Positions 47,822-61,496 of a stretch of 64,000 bases of DNA are shown here, one piece after another (within the stretch, counting starts at the first letter, position 1; each line of letters begins with the position of its first letter). This DNA comes from Mercurialis annua (Eukaryota > Streptophyta > Magnoliopsida > Malpighiales > Euphorbiaceae), in NCBI RefSeq assembly GCF_937616625.2, contig NC_065576.1, positions 26,272,628-26,336,627 on the forward strand, in the 5' to 3' direction. The notes beneath the pieces are model-generated. The model was not told the origin of the DNA and did not search any database. It saw only the letters and a program-made list of their open reading frames with translations. Both the position numbers and the translations under genes were made by a program.

Positions 47822-50800
47822 AATCGGAACGATGCGTCAAAGACACTTGAGCCGCGACATACAAATCTAATGTCCCTTTTCACGCGTACTTTGTATAATA
47901 TAACCTAACCATGCATAGGTAATCGGAACGATGTGTTAGATAGACTTGAGACGCGACATACTAATCAATTGTCATTTTTCACACACACTTTGCATAATAT
48001 AACCTAACCATGCTTAGATAATCGGAACGACGTGTTAAATAGACTTGACACGCGACATAATAATCCATTGTCATTTTTCACGCACACTATGCGTAATATA
48101 TAACCTAACCATGCTTAAGTAATCGGAACAACGCGTTAGAGAGAATTGAGACGCGACATAGTAATCTAGTGTCACTTTTCACGTACACATTGCGTAATAT
48201 AACCTAACGCCTAGGAAATCGGAAAAACGCGTTAGAGAACTTAAGACGCGACATACTAATTTAACGTCACCTTTTACGCGCACTTTGCGTAATATATCCT
48301 GACCATGTTTAGAAGATCGGAACAACGCGCTAAAGAGACTTGAGATGCGATATACTAATCTAGCGTCACTCATTACACACACTTCGCGTAATATAACATA
48401 ACCATGGTTAGGTAAATCGGAACAGCGCGTTAAAGATTATTTAGACGCGACATACTAATTTAGTGTCACTTTTCAAGCACACTTTGCGTAATATAACCTA
48501 ACCATGCTTAGGTAATCGGAACGAGGCGTTAGATAGACTTGATACGCGACATGCTAATCAATTGTCATTTTTCACGAACACTTTGCGTAATATAACCTAA
48601 CCGTGCTTAGGTAATCGGAAAGACGAGTTAGAGAGACTTGTGACGGGAAATAAGCATGGTAATCAAAACAACGCATTAAAGAGACTTGAAACTCGCCATG
48701 CTGATCTAGCGTCACTTTAATCGCACAGTTTGCGTAATATAACCTAACTATGCTTAGGAAATCGGAACAACGCGCTTGAGAACTAGGGACGCGACATACT
48801 AATCCAGCGCCTCTTTTCACGCACTCTTTGCTTAATAACTAACCATGCTTAGGTAACTGTAACGACGCATTAACGAGACTTATGACACGAGATAAGCATG
48901 ATAATTGAAACGATGCGTTAAAGAGACTTAAGATGCGACATACTAATCTGGCGTCACATTTCACGCACACTTTGCGTAATATTACCTAACCATGCTTATG
49001 TAATCGGAAAGACGCGTTAGATAGACTTGAGACGCGACATACTAATCCACTGTCATTTTTCACGCACATTTTGCGCAATACAACATAACCATGCTTAGGT
49101 AATCAGAACGACACGATAAATAGACTTGAGACGCGACATACTAATCTAACATAACTTTTCACGCACTCTTTGCGTAATATAACCTAACCATGATTAGGTA
49201 ATCGGAACGAAACGTTAGAGAGACTTAAGAGGCGACATTCTAATCTATTGTTACTTTTCACGCACACTTTGCGTATTATAACCTAACCATGCTTAGGTAA
49301 TCGGAATGACCAATAGAGAGACTTGTGACGTGACATAAGCATGGTAATCGAAATGACGCGTTAAGGAGACTTGAGACGCGTAATACTAATCTAGCGTCAG
49401 TTTTTACGCACACTTTGCGTAATATTAGCTAACCATGCTTAGGAAATCGGAACGACTCGTTAGAGAGACTTGATACGCGATATACTAATCTAGCATCACT
49501 TTTCACGCACATTTTGCGTAATATAACCTAAGCATGCTTAGGTTGTTGGAAAAACGTGTTAGAGAGACTTGAGACGCGTCGTACTAATCTAGTGTCACTT
49601 TTTCACACACTTTGTGTAATATAATCTAACCATGCTTAGGTAATCGGAACGATGCGTTAAAGAGACTTGTGACGCGACTTATTAATCTAGCGTCACTTTT
49701 CATGCACACTTTGCGTAATATAACCTAACCATGCTTAGTTTATCGGAACGACGAGTTAAAGTGACTTGAGACGCGACATACTAATCTAGTGTCACTTTTC
49801 ACGCACACTTTGCGTAATATAACCTAACTATGCTTAGGTAATCGGAACGACGCGTTAAAGAGACTTGAGACGCGACATACTAATCTGGCATCACTTTTCA
49901 CGCACACTTTGCGTAATATAACCTAACCATGCTTAGGTAATCGGAACGACGCGTTAAAGAGACTTGAGACGCGACATACTAATCTGGCATCACTTTTCAC
50001 GCACACTTTGCGTAATACAACCTATCCATGCTTAGGTTATACGAACGACGCGTTAAAGAGACTTGAGACGCGACATATTAATCTGGCGTCAACTTTCATG
50101 CACACTTTGCGTATAAAAACCTAACCATGCTTGGGTGATAAGAACGGCACGTTAAAGAGACTTGAGACACGACATAATAATCTAGCATCACTTTTCACGC
50201 ACAATTTTCTTAATATAACCTAACCATGCTTAGGTAAACGGAACAACGTGTTAAAAACACTTGTGACGCGACATACTAATCTAGCGGCACTTTAACGCAC
50301 ACTTTGTGTATTGTAACCTAACCATGCTTAGGTAATTGGAACGTTGCGTTAAAGAGACTTAAGACGTGACTTACTAATCTATTGTCATTTTTCACGCTAA
50401 CTTTGCATAATATAACCTAACCATGCATAGGTAATTGTAACGACGCGTTAGAGAGACTTTTGACGCGACACAAGCACATGATAATCGAAACGACGCGTTA
50501 TAGAGACTTGAGACGCGCCATACTAATCTAGCGTCGCTTTTCACGTACACTTTTGCGTAATATAACCTAACCATGCTTAGGTACACTTAACCACGCGTTA
50601 AAGAGACTTGAGACACGACATACTAATCTAGCGTCCCTTTTCACGCACACTTTGCATAATATAATCCAATAATGCTTAGTTAATTGAAACGACGCGTTAA
50701 AGAGACTTGAGACGCGTTATAATAGTCTAGCGTCACTTTCACGCACATTTTGCGTAAAATAACCTAACCATGCATAGGTAATCGGAACGACGCGTTAAAT

Positions 50801-52350
50801 AGACTTGAGACGCGACATACTAGTCTAGCGTCACTTTTCACGCACACATTGCGTAATTTAATCTAACCATGCTTAGGTAATCGGAACGACGAGTTAAAGG
50901 GACTTGTGACACGACATACTAATCTAGCGGCACTTCTAACGCACACTTTGCTTAATATTACCTAACCATGCTAAGGTAATCGGAACAACGCGTTAAAGAG
51001 ACTTGAGACGTGACTTACTAACTTAGTGTCACTTTTCACGCACTAATTGCGTATTATATCCTAACCATGCTTAGGTAATTAGAATGCACGTTAGAGAGAC
51101 TTGTGACGCAACATAGTAATCTAGCATCAGTTTTTACGCACACTTTCCGTAATATAACCGAACAATGCTTAGGTAATCGGAACGACGCATTAGAGAGACT
51201 TGTGACACGACATAAGGATGGTAATCGAAACGACGCGTTAAAGAGACTTAAGACGCGCCTTACTAATCTACCGTCACTTTTACGCAAACTTTGCGTAATA
51301 TAACATAACCATGCTCAGATAATCTGAACGATGCTTTAAATAGACTTGAGAGGCGACATACTAATCTAGCATAACTTTTCACGCACACTTTGCGTAATAA
51401 TAACCAAACCATGCTTAGGCAATCGGAACAACGTGTTAAAGAGACTTGAGGCATGACATACTTATCTAGCGTCAGTTTTCACGCACACTTTGCATAATAT
51501 AACTTAACCATCCCTAGGTAATTGGAACGACGAATTAAAGATACTTGAGACGCGGCATACTAATCTAGCGAATTTTTGCGAAAACTTTGAGTAATATAAC
51601 CTAACCATGCTTAAGGTAATCGGAACGACGCGTTAGAGAAACTTGTGACGTGACATACTAATCTAGCGTTGCTTTTCACGCACACTTTGCGTAATATAAC
51701 CTAACCATGGATAGGTAATCGGAACGACGCATTTGAGAGACTTGTTGCGCAACATAAGCATGGTAATAGAAACGACCTGTTAAAGACACTTGAGACGCGG
51801 CATACTAATCAAGCGACTCTTTGCGCAAACTTTTAGTAATATAACCTAACCATGCTTAGGTAATCGGAACGACGCGTTAAAGAGACTTGAGACGCGACTT
51901 ACTAACTTAGTGTCACTTTTCACGCACTATTTGCGTAATATAACCTAACCATGCTTAGGCAATCGAAACGATGGGTTAAATAGACTTGAGACGCGCCACA
52001 CTAATCTAGCGTCACTTTTTATGCATACTTTGCATAATATAACCTAACCATTCTTAGGTAATCAGAACAACGCGTTAAAGAGACTCTAGATGCGACGTAC
52101 TAATCTAGCGTCACTTTTCATGCACACTTTGCGTAATATAACCTAACCATGCTTAGGTAATCGGTACAACGCATTAAAGAGACTGGAGACGGAAAATACT
52201 AGTCTAGCGTCACATTTCACGCACACTTTACGTAACATAATCAAACCATGCTTAGGTAATCGGTACGACGAGTTATAGAGACTTGAGACGCGGCATACTA
52301 AGCTAGCGTAACTTTTCATGCAGACTTCGCGTAATATAACGTAACCATGC
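47822..52350 (-). repeat. Second copy of the 37.65-43.1 kb segment, lacking ten monomers
   Basis: AATCGGAACGATGCGTCAAA at 47822 matches 37651 (offset 10171). CGCTAACTTTGCATAATA keeps an offset of 10175 (40220 and 50395). From GTAATTGTAACGACGCG the offset is 9187 (41244 and 50431). The right end matches near 43165. Copy 2 therefore lacks 988 bp present in copy 1. Confidence 0.88.
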
Positions 52351-55306
52351 TGAGCTAATCAGAACGACGCGTTAAAGAGACTTGTGACGAGACACACTAA
52401 TCTAGCGGCACTTTTGACGCACACTTTGCATAATATAACCTAACCATGCTTAGGTAATCGGAATGACGCGTCAAAGAGACTTGAGACGCGGCTTACTAAT
52501 CTACCGTCACTTTTCACGCACACTTTTGATAATATAACCTAACCATGCTTAGGTAATTAGAACGAAGCTTTAGAGAGACTTGAGAAATGACATTCTAATA
52601 TGTTGTCACTTTTCACGCACCCTTTGCGTAATATAACCTAACCATTCCTATGTAATCGGAACGATGCGTTAAAGAGACTTGAGACGCGACATACTAATCT
52701 AGCGTCAGTGTTCACGCACACTTTGAGTAATATAACCTAACCATGGTAATCAGACCGACGCGATAAAGAGACTTGAGACGCGACATACTAATCTAGCGTC
52801 ACTTTTCACACACATTTTGCGTAATATAAGATAACCATGCTTAGGTAATCAGAACGACGTGTTAAATAGACTTGAGACACGACATACTAATCTAGCATCA
52901 CTTTTTCACGCACACTTTGCGTAATATAAGATAACCATACTTAGGTAATCGGAACGACGCGTTAAAGAGACTTATGATGCGACATACTAATCTAGCGGTA
53001 CTTATAACACACACTTTGCGTAATATAACCCTAATCATGCCTAGGTAATTGGAACGACGCGTTAGAGAGACTTTTGACGCGACATAAGAATGGCAATCGA
53101 TACGACGCGTTAAAGAGACTTGAGAAGCGCCCTACTAATCTAGCGTCAGTTTTTACGCACACCTTGCGTAATATAACCTAACCATGCTTATGTAATTGGA
53201 ACGACGCGTGAGAGACTTTGGACGCAACATAAGCATGGCAATCGAAATGACGCGTTAAAGAGACTTGAGACGTGCCATACTAATCTAGCGTCACTTTTGA
53301 CGCACACTTTGTGGAATATAACCTAACCATGCTTAGGTAATATGAACGACGAGTTAAAGAGACTTGAGATGCGACATAGTAATCTAGCGTCACTTTTCAC
53401 GCACACTTTGCGAAATATAACCTAACCATGCATAGGTATCAGAACGACGCGTTAAAGAGACTTGAGATGCGACATAATAATCTAGCGTCACTTTTCTCAC
53501 ACACTTGGCGTAATACAACCTAACCATGCTTAGGTAATCGGAACGACGCGTTAAATAAACTTAATACGCGACATACTAATCTATTATCATTTTTCACGCA
53601 CACTTTGCGCAATATTATCTAACCATTCTTAGGTATCGAAATAACGCGTTAGAGAATTGTGACGCGACATACTAATCTAGCGTCACTTTTCACGCACACT
53701 TTGCGTAATATAACCTAACCATGGTTAGGTAATCGGAACAACGCGTTCAATAGACTTGAGACGCAACATAATAATATATTATCACTTTTAAAGAGACTTG
53801 AGAAACGGCATACTAATCTAGCGTCACTTTTTAGGTAATATAACCTAACCATGCTTAGGTAATGGGAACGACGCGTTAAAGAGACTTGAGAAGCGACATA
53901 CTAATCTTGCGTCACTTTTCAGGCACACTTTGCGTAATATAACCTAACATACTTGAGAAGCGACATACTAATCGGAACGACGCGTTAGAGAGACTTGAGA
54001 AGCGACATACTAATCTATTGTTACTTTTCACGCATACTTGGCGTAATATAACCTAACTATTATTAGGTGATCGGAACGATTCGTTAAATAGACTTGAGAC
54101 GCGACATACTAATGCATAGACATTTTTCACGCGCACTTTGCGTAATATAACCGAACCATGTGACGCGAAACAAGCATGGTAACCGAAACGACACATTAAA
54201 GAGACTTGAGATGCGACATACAAATCTAGCATCCCTTTTCACGCGCACTTTCTGTAATATATTACCTAACAATGCTTAGGTAATCTGAACGACGTGTTAA
54301 AGAGACTTGAGACGCGACATACTAATATAGTGTCACTTATTACACACTTTACGTAATATAACCAAACCATGCTTAGGTAATCGGAACAACGCGTCAAAGA
54401 GAATTGAGACGCACTTTGCGTCATATAAACTAACCATGCTTAGGTAATCGGATGCGACATACTCTAGCATTACTTTTCACGCACACTTTGCGTAATATAA
54501 CTTAACCATTCATAGGTAATCGGAACGACGCGTTAAATCGACTCGAGACATGACATACTAATCTATTTATACTTTTCAACCACACTTTGCGTAATATAAC
54601 CTAACAATTCTTAGGTAATCAAAACGGCGGGTTAGAGAGACTTGTGATTCGACATATGCATGGTAATCAAAACGACGCGTTAAAGAGACTTAAGATGCGA
54701 CATACCAATCTAGCGTCACTTTTCAAGCACACATTGCGTTATAACCTAACCATGCTTAGGTAATCGGAACGACGAGTTAAAGAGCCTTGACACGGGACAT
54801 ACTAATCTAGCGTCACTTTTCACGCAAACCTTGCGTAATATAACGTAACCATGTTTAGGTAATCGGAACGGCGCGTTAAAGAGACTTGAGACACAACATA
54901 CTAATCTAGCGTCACTTTTCACGCACACTTTGTGTAATAGAACCTAACAATGCTCATGTAATCAGAACGACACGTTAAAGAGACTTGAGACGCAACATAC
55001 TAATCTAGCGTCACTTTTCACGCACTCGTTGTGAGATGTGACATACTAATATATCCTTTTCATGCACAATTTGCGTAATATAACCTAACCATGCTTAGGT
55101 AATCGGAAAGACGCGTTAACTCGACTTGAGACGCGTACTAATCTATTGTTACTTTTCACGCACACATTGCGTAATATAACCTAAGCATGCTTAGATAATA
55201 AGAATGACACGTTAGAGAGACTTGTGACGCGACATAAGCATGGTAATCGAAATGACGAGTTTAAGAGACTTGAGACGCGACATACTAATCTTGCGTCACT
55301 TTTCAC
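52351..55306 (-). repeat. 99-bp satellite, inverted orientation, mixed variants
   Basis: Continuous - oriented monomers with several internal deletions (about 53780, 53950, 54420, 55030). No long repeating order is seen and there is no gene. It ends at the perfect palindrome centred on 55306/55307. Confidence 0.88.
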
Positions 55307-55320
55307 GTGAAAAGTGACGC
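55293..55320. repeat. Perfect 28-bp palindrome at an inversion breakpoint
   Basis: GCGTCACTTTTCAC is followed directly by GTGAAAAGTGACGC, with no spacer. Left of the centre monomers are -, right of it +. The two arms are the same monomer position meeting head to head. Confidence 0.92.
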
Positions 55321-58300
55321 TAGATTAGTATGTCGTGTCTAGAGTCTCTTTAACGCATCATTTCGATGACCATGCTTAGGTCGGGTCACACGTCTCTCTA
55401 ACGCGTCGTTCCGTTTACCTAAGCAGGGTTAGGTTATATTACGCAAAGTGTGCGTGACAAGTGACGCTAGAATAGTATGTCCAATCTCAAATCTCTTTAA
55501 CGCGTCGATTTGATTATCTAATGCGGTTAGGTTATATTACGCAAAGTGTGTTATTATGATTCGTCTCAAGTCTCTTTAAAGCGTCGTTTCGATTACCACG
55601 CTTATCTCGCGTCACAAGTCTCATTAACACGTTGTCCCGATTACCTATGCATGGTTAGGTTATATTACGCAAAGTTTGCGTGAAAAGTGACGTTAAATCA
55701 GTATGACGCGTCTAATGTCTCTCTAACGCGTCGTTTCAATTTCCTAAGCATGGTTAGGTTATATTACGTAAAGTGTGCGTGAAAAGTGACACTAGTGTAT
55801 AGTATGTTGCGTCTCAAGTCTCTCTAACGCGTAGTTCTGATTTCCTAAGCATTGTTAGGTTAAGTGTGCATAAAAAGTGACGCTAGATTAATATGGCGCG
55901 TCTCAAGTCTTTTTAGCGTGTCGTTTCGATTACCATATGTCGCATCACAAGTCTCTCTAACGCGTCGTTCCGATTACCAAAGTGTGCGTGAAAAATGACA
56001 ATAGATTAGTATGTTGCGACTCAAGTCCATTTAAAGAGTCTTTCCAATTACTTAAGCATGGTTAGGTTATATTACGCAAAGTTTGCGTGAAAAATGACAA
56101 TAGATTAGTATGTCGCGACTTAAGTCTATCTAACTAGTCGTTCCGATTACCTTAGCATGGTTAGGTTATATTATACAATGTGTACGTGAAAAGTGATGCT
56201 AGATTAGTATGTCGCGTCTCAAATCTCTTTAACGCCTCGTTCCGATTACCTAAGCATGGTTAGGTTATCTACACAAAGCGTGTGTCAAAAGTGACGCTAG
56301 ATTATTATGCCGGGTCTCAAGTCTGTTTAACGCGTCGATCGGATTACCTAAGCATGGCTAGGTTATATTACGCAAATTGTGCGTGAAAAGTGACGCTAGA
56401 TTTGTATGTCGCGTCTCAAGTCTCTTTAACGCGTCGTTCCGATTACCTATGCATTGTTAGGTTATATTACGCAAAGTGTGCGTAAAAAGTGACGCTAGAT
56501 TAGTATGGCGCGTCTCAAGTCTCTTTAACGCAACGTTTCGATTACCATGCTTATGTCTCGTCACAAGTCTCTTTAACGCGTTGTTCCGATTACCTAAGCA
56601 TGGTTGCTAGGTTATATTACGCAAAATGTGTCCTTGAAAAGTGACTTTATATCAGTATCTCGCGTCTCAAGTCTCTCTAACGCGTCGTTCCGATTTCCTA
56701 AGTATGGTCAGGTTATATTACGCAAAATGTGCGTGAAAAGTGAAACTAGATTAGTATGGGCGTCTCAAGTCTCTCTAACGCGTCGTTCCGATTTCCTCAG
56801 CATGGTTAGGTTATATTACGCAAAGTGTACATACAAACTGACGCTAGATTAATATGGCGCGTCTAATGTCTTTTTAACGCATCGTTCCGATTACCTAAGC
56901 ATGGTTAGGTTATATCACGCAGAGTGTGCAAGAAAAATGACAATCGCGTCTTAAGTGCATTTAACGCATCGTTCCAATTACTTAAGCATGGCTAGGTAAT
57001 ATTACGCAAAGTGCGCGTGAAAAATGATAATAGATTAGTATGTCGCGACTTAAGTCTATCTAACTCGTCGTTCTAATTACCTTAGCATATGGTTAGGTTA
57101 TATTACGCAAAGTGTGCATGAAAAGTAACAATATATTAGTATGTCGCGTCTGAAGTCTCTTTAACGCGTCGTTACGATTACCCAAGCATGGTTAGGTTAT
57201 ATTACGCAAAGTGTGCGTGAAAAATGACTAGATTAGTATGTCGCATATCAAGTCAATTGAACGCGTCGTTCCGATTACCTAAGCATGGTTAGGTTATATT
57301 ACGCAAAGGGTGCGTGAAAAGTGACGCTAGATTAGTATGTCGCATCTCAAATCTCCTTAACGCGTTGTTCCGATTACGTAAGCATGGTTAGGTTATTTAC
57401 GCAAAGAGTGTGTCAAAAGTGACGCTATATTATTATGCCGCGACTCAAGTCTGTTTAATGTGTCGATCGGATTACCTAAGCATGGCTAGGTTATATTACA
57501 CAAAGTGTGCGTGAAACGTGACGCTAGATTAGTATGTCGCGTCTCAAGTCTATTTAACGCGTCGTTCCGATTACCTAAGCATGGTAGGTTATATTACGCA
57601 AAATGTGCGTAAAAAGTGACGCTAGATTAGTATGGCGCGTCTCAAGTCTCTTTAACTCGTCGTTTCGATTACCATGCTTATGTCGCGTCACAAGGCTCTT
57701 TAACGCGTTGTTCCGATTACCTAGGCATGGTTAGGCTATTTTACGCAAAGTGTGCATAAAAAATGACAATAGATTAGTATGTCGCATCTCAAGTCTATTT
57801 ATGCGTCGTTCAGATCACATAAGCATGGTTAGGTTGTGCGTGAAAAAAGACAATTGATATGTATGTCGCGTCTTAAGTCTATCTAAGGCGTCGTTCTGAT
57901 TACCTAAGCCTTGTTAGGTTGATTAGTATGTCGTGTCTCAAGTCTCTTTAAAGCATCATTTCGATTACCACACTTAGGTCGCGTCACACGTCTCTCTAGC
58001 GCGTCGTTCCGTTTACCTAAGCAGGGTTAGGTTATATTACGCAAAGTGTGCGTGAAAAGTGACGCTAGAATAGTATGTCCAATCTCAAGTCTCTTTAACG
58101 CGTCGTGTCGATTATCTAAGCATGGTTAGGTTATATTACGCAAAGTGTGTGTTAGTATGATTCGTCTCAAGTCTCTTTAAAGCGTCGTTTCGATTACCAA
58201 GCTTTTCTCGCGTCACAAGTCTCTTTAACGCGATGTTTCGATTACCTATGCATGGTTAGGTTATATTACGCAAAGTTTGCGTGAAAAGTGACGTTAAATC

Positions 58301-59569
58301 AGTATGTCGCGTCTAATGTCTCTCTAACGCGTCGTTTCCATTTCCTAAGCATGGTTAGGTTATATTATGTAAAGTGTGTGTGAAACGTGACACTAGAGTA
58401 TAGTATGTCGCGTCTCAAGAGTCTCTAAAGCGTCGTTCCGATTTCCTAAGAATGGTTAGGTTATATTACGCAAAGTGTGCGTAAATGGTGACGATAGATT
58501 AATATGGCGCGTCTCAAGTCTTTTTAGCGCATCATTTCGATTACCATGCTTATGTCGCATCACAAGTCTCCCTAACGCGTCGTTCCGATTACCAAAGTGT
58601 GCGTGAAAAATGACAATAGATTAGTATGTTGCGACTCAAGTCCATTTAAAGAGTCGTTCCAATTACATAAGCACGGTTAGGTTATATTACGCAAAATTTG
58701 CAGTAAAAATGACAATAGATTAGTATGTCGCGACTTAAGTCTATCTAACTCGTCGTTCTAATTACCTTAGCATATGGTTAGGTTATATTACGCAAAGTGT
58801 GCGTGAAAAGTAACAATATATTAGTATGTCGCGTCTGAAGTCTCTTTAACGCGTCGTTACGATTACCCAAGCATGGTTAGGTTATATTACGCAAAGTGTG
58901 CGTGAAAAGTGACTAGATTAGTATGTCACATATCAAGTCTATTGAACGCGTCATTCCGATTACCTATGCATGGTTAGGTTATATTACGCAAAGGGTGCGT
59001 GAAAAGTGACGCTAGATTAGTATGTCGCGTCTCAAATCTCCTTAACGCGTTGTTCCGATTACGAAAGCATGGTTAGGTTATTTACGCAAAGAGTGTGTCA
59101 AAAGTGACGCTATATTATTATGCCGCGACTCAAGTCTGTTTAATGTGTCGATCGGATTACCTAAGCATGGCTAGGTTATATTACACAAAGTGTGCGTGAA
59201 AAGTGACGCTAGATTAGTATGTCGCGTCTCAAGTCTCTTTAACGCGTCGTTCCGATTACCTAAGCATGGTTAGGTTATATTACGCAAAGTGTGCGTAAAA
59301 AATGACACTAGATTAGTATGGCGCGTCTCAAGTCTCTTTAACGCGTCGTTTTGATTACCATGCTTATGTCGCGTCACAAGTCTCTTTAACGCGTTGTTCC
59401 GATTACCTAAGCATGGTTAGGCTATATTATGCAAAGTGTGCATAAAAAATGACAATAGATTAGTATGTCGCATCTTAAGTCTATTTACGCGTCGTTCCGA
59501 TTACCTAAGCATGGTTAGGTAATATTACGCAAAGTGTGCGTGAAAAATGACAGTAGATTAGTATGTCGC
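55307..59569 (+). repeat. 99-bp satellite with 1.685-kb higher-order repeat
   Basis: Family A monomers in + sense. The rare variant TTAGCATATGGTTAGG occurs at about 57083 and 58768, a period of 1685 bp, with matching order of variants on both sides. The array is interrupted at 59569 by the LTR element. Confidence 0.88.
59565..59569. repeat. Left target-site duplication GTCGC
   Basis: GTCGC directly precedes the LTR terminus TGTTGG and is repeated at 61492-61496 directly after ACTAACA. A 5-bp duplication is typical of LTR retrotransposon integration. Confidence 0.85.
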
Positions 59570-59938
59570 TGTTGGCGCAGCGGGAGGCGCGGGTCCGGAT
59601 CGTATATTTCAATTCAAAATCGAAATTCCAACAATTCGTATCCTATGTCGATTCTCCAACGATTCTTGTAGTCCCGAAAGTACGGCGACCTCAAACTCGT
59701 CCACACGAGTATGCGTCCGATTGAATCCTCGCCTTGAAGTAATCCGTAAGAGTTCCTCTTGCCGAGCAGCCCTAAGCTCAAACTCTCGCCGCGATCACTA
59801 CCTTGCTCGGATGTATGAAAAATGTCGCCAAGTTTTTCCCGTGATTGATGAATACTTGAACTCCTTCAAGTGCTTTCTCTCTCTACAACTTTGTAGTGAG
59901 ATGTGTGTTGTGTGGTGTTATGAAATGAGCAAGGACAT

Positions 59939-59950
59939 GCTCTATTTATA
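59939..59950 (-). promoter_or_regulatory. LTR TATA box
   Basis: On the minus strand the sequence reads CCTATAAATAGAGC, a canonical plant TATA box about 370 bp from the U5 end of the LTR. It supports minus-strand orientation of the element. Confidence 0.65.
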
Positions 59951-60029
59951 GGCTAGAGCATGCCTTAAGAATGCAACACCTTGCATGCTAGGTGTCACAC
60001 ACCAAGCAAAGGTGTTGCCACCACATGAC

Positions 60030-60125
60030 ACCTTTCATGTGGTGTCATCACATAGGTGACATCATATAGGTGATATCATATAGGTGATGTCATCATATGA
60101 CATCACATATATGACATAGGCTTAT
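60030..60125. repeat. Short imperfect repeats of ATAGGTGAYATCAT type in the LTR
   Basis: Several copies of CATATAGGTGATATCAT-like sequence and its partial inverse (GTGTCATCACATAGGTGAC, GATGTCATCATATGACATC) follow one another within the U3 part. Repeated U3 motifs can be regulatory; function is not shown. Confidence 0.6.
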
Positions 60126-60244
60126 CTCATTACATCATCACCATGACATCATCATTCCATTAGCTAATGATTAGTCATTTAAGTATCATTAATTACACTA
60201 ATTAATTACTTAAACCTTTTAATCATAAAACTTGGTTAAAATAT

Positions 60245-60355
60245 AATTAGGTTCCTACTAATTTATAACTCTTATAAATTAGTCCCTAATTAATATGGAC
60301 ATAATACAATTAGGTTCCTACTAATTTATAACTCTTACAAATTAGTCCTTAATTT
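60245..60355. repeat. 63-bp tandem duplication in the LTR
   Basis: AATTAGGTTCCTACTAATTT starts at 60245 and again at 60308, each followed by ATAACTCTTAYAAATTAGTC. The two copies differ by a few bases. Confidence 0.85.
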
Positions 60356-61491
60356 GTACTTGTTTTTCATCTTAGATTAATTTCCGAGATATGCTAGTAT
60401 CTATATGAAATCGATCTTTCGTAAACTCAATCGGTTGCACACTCTATTGTGTGTGACTAACTAGGTTCACATCTATATGGCAACGAGAGACATAAGAAAC
60501 ACCTTTCTTATATTAAATAATTAAATCCCATTTAATTATTAATTCTCGTAGATCGAGAGTGACGTCTAGCAACATATCACGACCCCCAAATAGAGATGAA
60601 TGTTTCGATGCATTCTTTTTGAACCAATGTTCATAATTACCGTACACTCAAAATTCCCTTCATCTAAGATTCCAATCTCGACTAGTGTCACGGTTAAGTC
60701 AAACACTGTATGTCTTGATTATATGACCTCATCTCCCAGTTCTTATTCTTGATAAATATGACTTCCACTAGAAACAACTTTCTATGTAAGTCATATACAC
60801 CTGCGCAGGTTTTATCATCCATCAAGAACAATTTGAGATAGCATAGAATCTTGTCTCCGTTCATCCAGAGTGATGAATCCTTTCTAGGTTAAACCCCTAT
60901 CTCCATATACAACTAACTAGAGCCAACACATCCCGCGGCCCTAGCTCATGAAAGATCTAGGGTTAAGGAGTATCAAACTCTAATCACCTATATACAAGAT
61001 AGTGTCACCGCAAGTCAAAGGACATATGTACAATTATGAACTAGATGATATTAAATTGACTTTAATGAATTACCATGTATAAGTCATCTAGCGTCACTTG
61101 TTCGACTCACTCAACACCTTGAGTGTCCACATGTTTATTCTGATCCCCATCAAGTAGTATGAGACTCACTACTTCCTATAATTTAGTAACTCTTTACTAA
61201 TCAGGAGAATAAACAGAGGTGACGATCTTTCTGGGATAATGCAATGCCCTTATTCGCAGGACCCCATCGATCGCGAACGGTTATTTAGATCACTTGTATA
61301 ATAGAATCTGTCACTCATATTCTTAACACCTTAAGAATAGATTCTACCACAATGTGATAAGGACAATACGTAATACATGAACACTTAGTTGATGAGACAC
61401 TTAGTTCAAATAGAACATATATATCTTTGCCATTGGGATTAGTTCTACAAATATACACGATCAAATGGCCCTAGGGCATATACTACTAACA

Positions 61492-61496
61492 GTCGC
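61492..61496. repeat. Right target-site duplication GTCGC
   Basis: Matches 59565-59569. Satellite continues directly from here (ATCTTAGGTCAATCTAAC) in the same order as at about 17930, confirming that one monomer was split by the insertion. Confidence 0.85.

Larger units (their letters stand above)
59570..61491 (-). mobile_element. Solo LTR (1922 bp) of an LTR retrotransposon
   Basis: Non-satellite block that begins TGTTGGCGCAGC and ends ATACTACTAACA. The ends are TG...CA, and it is flanked by the 5-bp duplication GTCGC. It holds no gag or pol frame, primer site or polypurine tract, so it is an LTR left after recombination rather than a full element. The best TATA box, TATAAATAGAGC, is on the minus strand at 59939-59950, so the element reads right to left: U3 would be about 1.5 kb and R plus U5 about 0.38 kb. 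In that sense it starts TGTTAGTAGTATATGCCC. Terminal sequence hints at Ty1/copia, but I cannot assign a family. The 76-residue + frame at 59721-59951 is not recognisable. Confidence 0.87.

Noticed and set aside
59721..59951. 76-residue + strand frame
   Set aside because: Lies in the R-U5 side of a solo LTR that reads on the other strand; no recognisable domain.
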